Shown: positions 62,652-64,000 of the stretch, in pieces
Numbering within the stretch: the stretch's first letter is position 1
Layout of the letters: the number at the start of each line of letters is the position of its first letter
Origin: Micavibrio sp. UBA6929
GTDB taxonomy: Bacteria; Pseudomonadota; Alphaproteobacteria; Micavibrionales; Micavibrionaceae
Direction: 5' to 3'
Assembly (NCBI GenBank): GCA_002448815.1
Contig: DKAJ01000003.1
Span: forward strand, 168,350 to 232,349
DNA: 64,000 bases
Notes under the pieces: model-generated
What the model was told of the DNA's origin: nothing
The model's database searches: none
The model's input: only the letters and a program-made list of their open reading frames with translations
Position numbers and translations under genes: made by a program

Positions 62652-63691
62652 GTATTATTGGCGCCGGCATTGCAGGGACGGCATGTGCCTACTTCTTGGC
62701 GCAGCGCGGCGCGTCATGCGTGATTTATGATCAAGGCGATGATGTCGCCATGGGGGCATCGGGGAATGTGCGCGGGCTTTATAATCCGCGTTTTTTTGCG
62801 GCCTATGATGCGGAGGCTCAATTTTATGCAAGTGCCTTTCAATCGGCGCTGCGCGTGTTTGAGGATTTAGGCGATGACATTGCGTATGATCCATGCGGGG
62901 CCGTGCATTTAATCAATACCGAGCAAAAGCAAAAACGCTTTGCCAAGATGGTGGAAAGCTGGCCTTGGGGGGCGGATGATTTCCAAATTCTAAGCCCAGA
63001 AAAAACAAGTGAAATCATGGGGTTGCCTTGTGAATATGAATCACTTTATCTGCCGCGATCGGGGATGGTGTCGCCGCAAGCGGTATGCCGCGCTTATGCT
63101 CGCGAAAGTGGTGCAACATTAAAATTGGGCGTGCGCGTTGAATCAAAAGATTTACAAGACCTGCTAAGTGATTCAGATGCCGTCATTTTTGCGTGCGGCA
63201 TGGGCACATTAAATTTTGCGCCATGCGCTGATTTGCCTTTACGTCCTATGCGCGGGCAGGTCAGTTTGATACACGATACGCCGCAGACGCGCGCGCTTAA
63301 AACGGTTGTGTGTTATGGCGGGTATATGACGCCATCGTTTGAGGGGATGCATTGTGTGGGATCAACCTTTGACCGCGGGGTTGATCATGCCGCTGTTAAA
63401 GACGGCGATCATGAAGAAATTATCAGCAAAATGCAGGATAATATTAAGGCGTTTCGGGCAGGTGGTTATCCTTGCACGCAGGCGCGTGCGGGCGTGCGGG
63501 TCGGTGCGCCGGGGCATTTTCCTGTAATTGGTGATTTGGGGCAGGGCATGTATATCAGCGCGGCGCATGGATCGCATGGTATTTTATCGTCCCTGATGGG
63601 CGCGCAAATTTTGACCGCGCAGATTTATGGGGATGCCCCGCCCGTCGCGCCAGAGGTGATAGAGCGCCTTTCCCCGCACCGTTTTTCGTGA
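62642..63691 (+). CDS. FAD-dependent cmnm5U34 oxidase, MnmC C-terminal domain as separate protein
   Basis: The product has 349 residues. The dinucleotide site is ISIIGAGIAGTACAYFLAQRGA (3-24). SGNVRGLYNPRF, RPMRGQVSL and GHFPVIGDL match the MnmC oxidase half, which removes the carboxymethyl group of cmnm5U34 to give nm5U34. In E. coli this domain is fused behind MnmD in MnmC; here the two genes overlap by 10 bp and are read in different frames. It ends 15 bp before the next gene. Confidence 0.9.
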   Translation: MHISIIGAGIAGTACAYFLAQRGASCVIYDQGDDVAMGASGNVRGLYNPRFFAAYDAEAQFYASAFQSALRVFEDLGDDIAYDPCGAVHLINTEQKQKRFAKMVESWPWGADDFQILSPEKTSEIMGLPCEYESLYLPRSGMVSPQAVCRAYARESGATLKLGVRVESKDLQDLLSDSDAVIFACGMGTLNFAPCADLPLRPMRGQVSLIHDTPQTRALKTVVCYGGYMTPSFEGMHCVGSTFDRGVDHAAVKDGDHEEIISKMQDNIKAFRAGGYPCTQARAGVRVGAPGHFPVIGDLGQGMYISAAHGSHGILSSLMGAQILTAQIYGDAPPVAPEVIERLSPHRFS

Positions 63692-63706
63692 TAAAAGTTT
63701 GCTGTC

Positions 63707-64000
63707 ATGATTGCATTTATTCTTTTTGTTACAGGGTTTGTTTTGGTTGGCTGTTTTATGCCGATTGTGGCGCGCATGGCTGTGCGCGGCGGATTTGTTG
63801 ATGCGCCAGGCGGGCGTAAACAACATGACGAGCCTGTGCCGCCTGTAGGCGGATTATTGATTGTGCCTGTGTTTTTGGCGCTGTATGCGCTGGCGGGGAT
63901 TGATTGGGCGCGTGATTGGTCACTGATTGTTGGGGTGATTGCCCTGTTGGTGATTGGTGCGTGGGATGATCGCTGGCAGTTGGGCGCAGCAGTGCGCTTT
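63707..64000 (+). CDS. WecA/MraY-type sugar-phosphate transferase, N-terminal part
   Basis: An ATG at 63707 opens a frame still open at the window end (98 codons). A membrane helix (2-21), GRKQHDEPVPPVGGLL, a second hydrophobic stretch and the cytoplasmic GAWDDRWQLG match the WecA/TagO/MraY family. These transfer a sugar-1-phosphate to undecaprenyl phosphate, the first step of lipid-linked polysaccharide synthesis. It may start the repeat unit of the Wzx/Wzy locus, or O-antigen. The gene continues beyond the window. Confidence 0.85.
   Translation, partial: MIAFILFVTGFVLVGCFMPIVARMAVRGGFVDAPGGRKQHDEPVPPVGGLLIVPVFLALYALAGIDWARDWSLIVGVIALLVIGAWDDRWQLGAAVRF

Overview
The window reads as chromosome of a Gram-negative bacterium, most likely an alphaproteobacterium (order not determinable by eye). 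Support: an RND pump with its own outer-membrane channel, DegP, beta-barrel and SapC-family proteins, a CtlX-type amidinohydrolase, a cysteine desulfurase/ferredoxin pair opposite an alpha/beta hydrolase, and a recombinase remnant of a type common in that class. Coding density is high and most genes sit in short, tightly spaced operons.

Layout. 1-2.8 kb: 3' end of coaD, tRNA-Lys, then a small decayed patch with a serine-recombinase pseudogene and a winged-helix protein. 2.8-8 kb: housekeeping genes (dimeric glycyl-tRNA synthetase, DegP-type protease, panB-panC). 8-11.7 kb: a secreted RTX metalloprotease of the serralysin type. 11.7-25.2 kb: a surface-polysaccharide locus made of two divergent operons. 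The minus operon has flippase, polymerase and a beta-helix protein. The plus operon has two sulfotransferases, an acyltransferase, an NHL-repeat protein, asparagine synthetase, a glutaminase-less asparagine-synthetase homologue, a glycosyltransferase and an outer-membrane barrel. 25.2-26.6 kb: bioC and a BioH-like esterase. 26.7-31.7 kb: a 1667-residue RTX adhesin with poly-serine linkers, one of them inside a von Willebrand A domain. 31.8-34 kb: cysQ and UDP-glucose dehydrogenase. 34-43.6 kb: SapC-like protein, a HTH/coiled-coil protein, an amidinohydrolase, and a TetR-controlled RND efflux operon. 43.7-54 kb: ferredoxin/desulfurase, Bcp, a YhdP/AsmA-like giant, a potassium-channel-like protein, tyrS, anmK and a class-I amidotransferase. 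54-60 kb: UDP-glucuronate epimerase, tsaC and a GDP-fucose operon ending in a CtlX homologue. 60-64 kb: Dcp peptidase, a split mnmC (mnmD plus an FAD oxidase) and the start of a WecA/MraY-type sugar-phosphate transferase.

How it fits together. The scattered sugar genes (Ugd, UDP-glucuronate epimerase, Gmd, Fcl, mannose-1-P guanylyltransferase, WecA-like) could feed the Wzx/Wzy locus with uronic acids and fucose. The sulfotransferases would sulfate it, asparagine-synthetase homologues could amidate uronic acids, and CysQ would remove the PAP by-product. This predicts a sulfated, possibly amidated acidic exopolysaccharide or capsule; it is inference from gene content. The RTX protease and adhesin complete a cell-surface theme, but no type I secretion genes lie in the window.

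A recurrent feature is head-to-head gene pairs whose start codons are only 15-35 bp apart (degP/panB, tyrS/anmK, tsaC/gmd, dcp/mnmD). Most of these genes have a -10-like hexamer 6-9 bp before the ATG and no clear ribosome-binding site, which suggests overlapping divergent promoters and leaderless mRNAs. No CRISPR array, intact IS or recognisable defence system was found.
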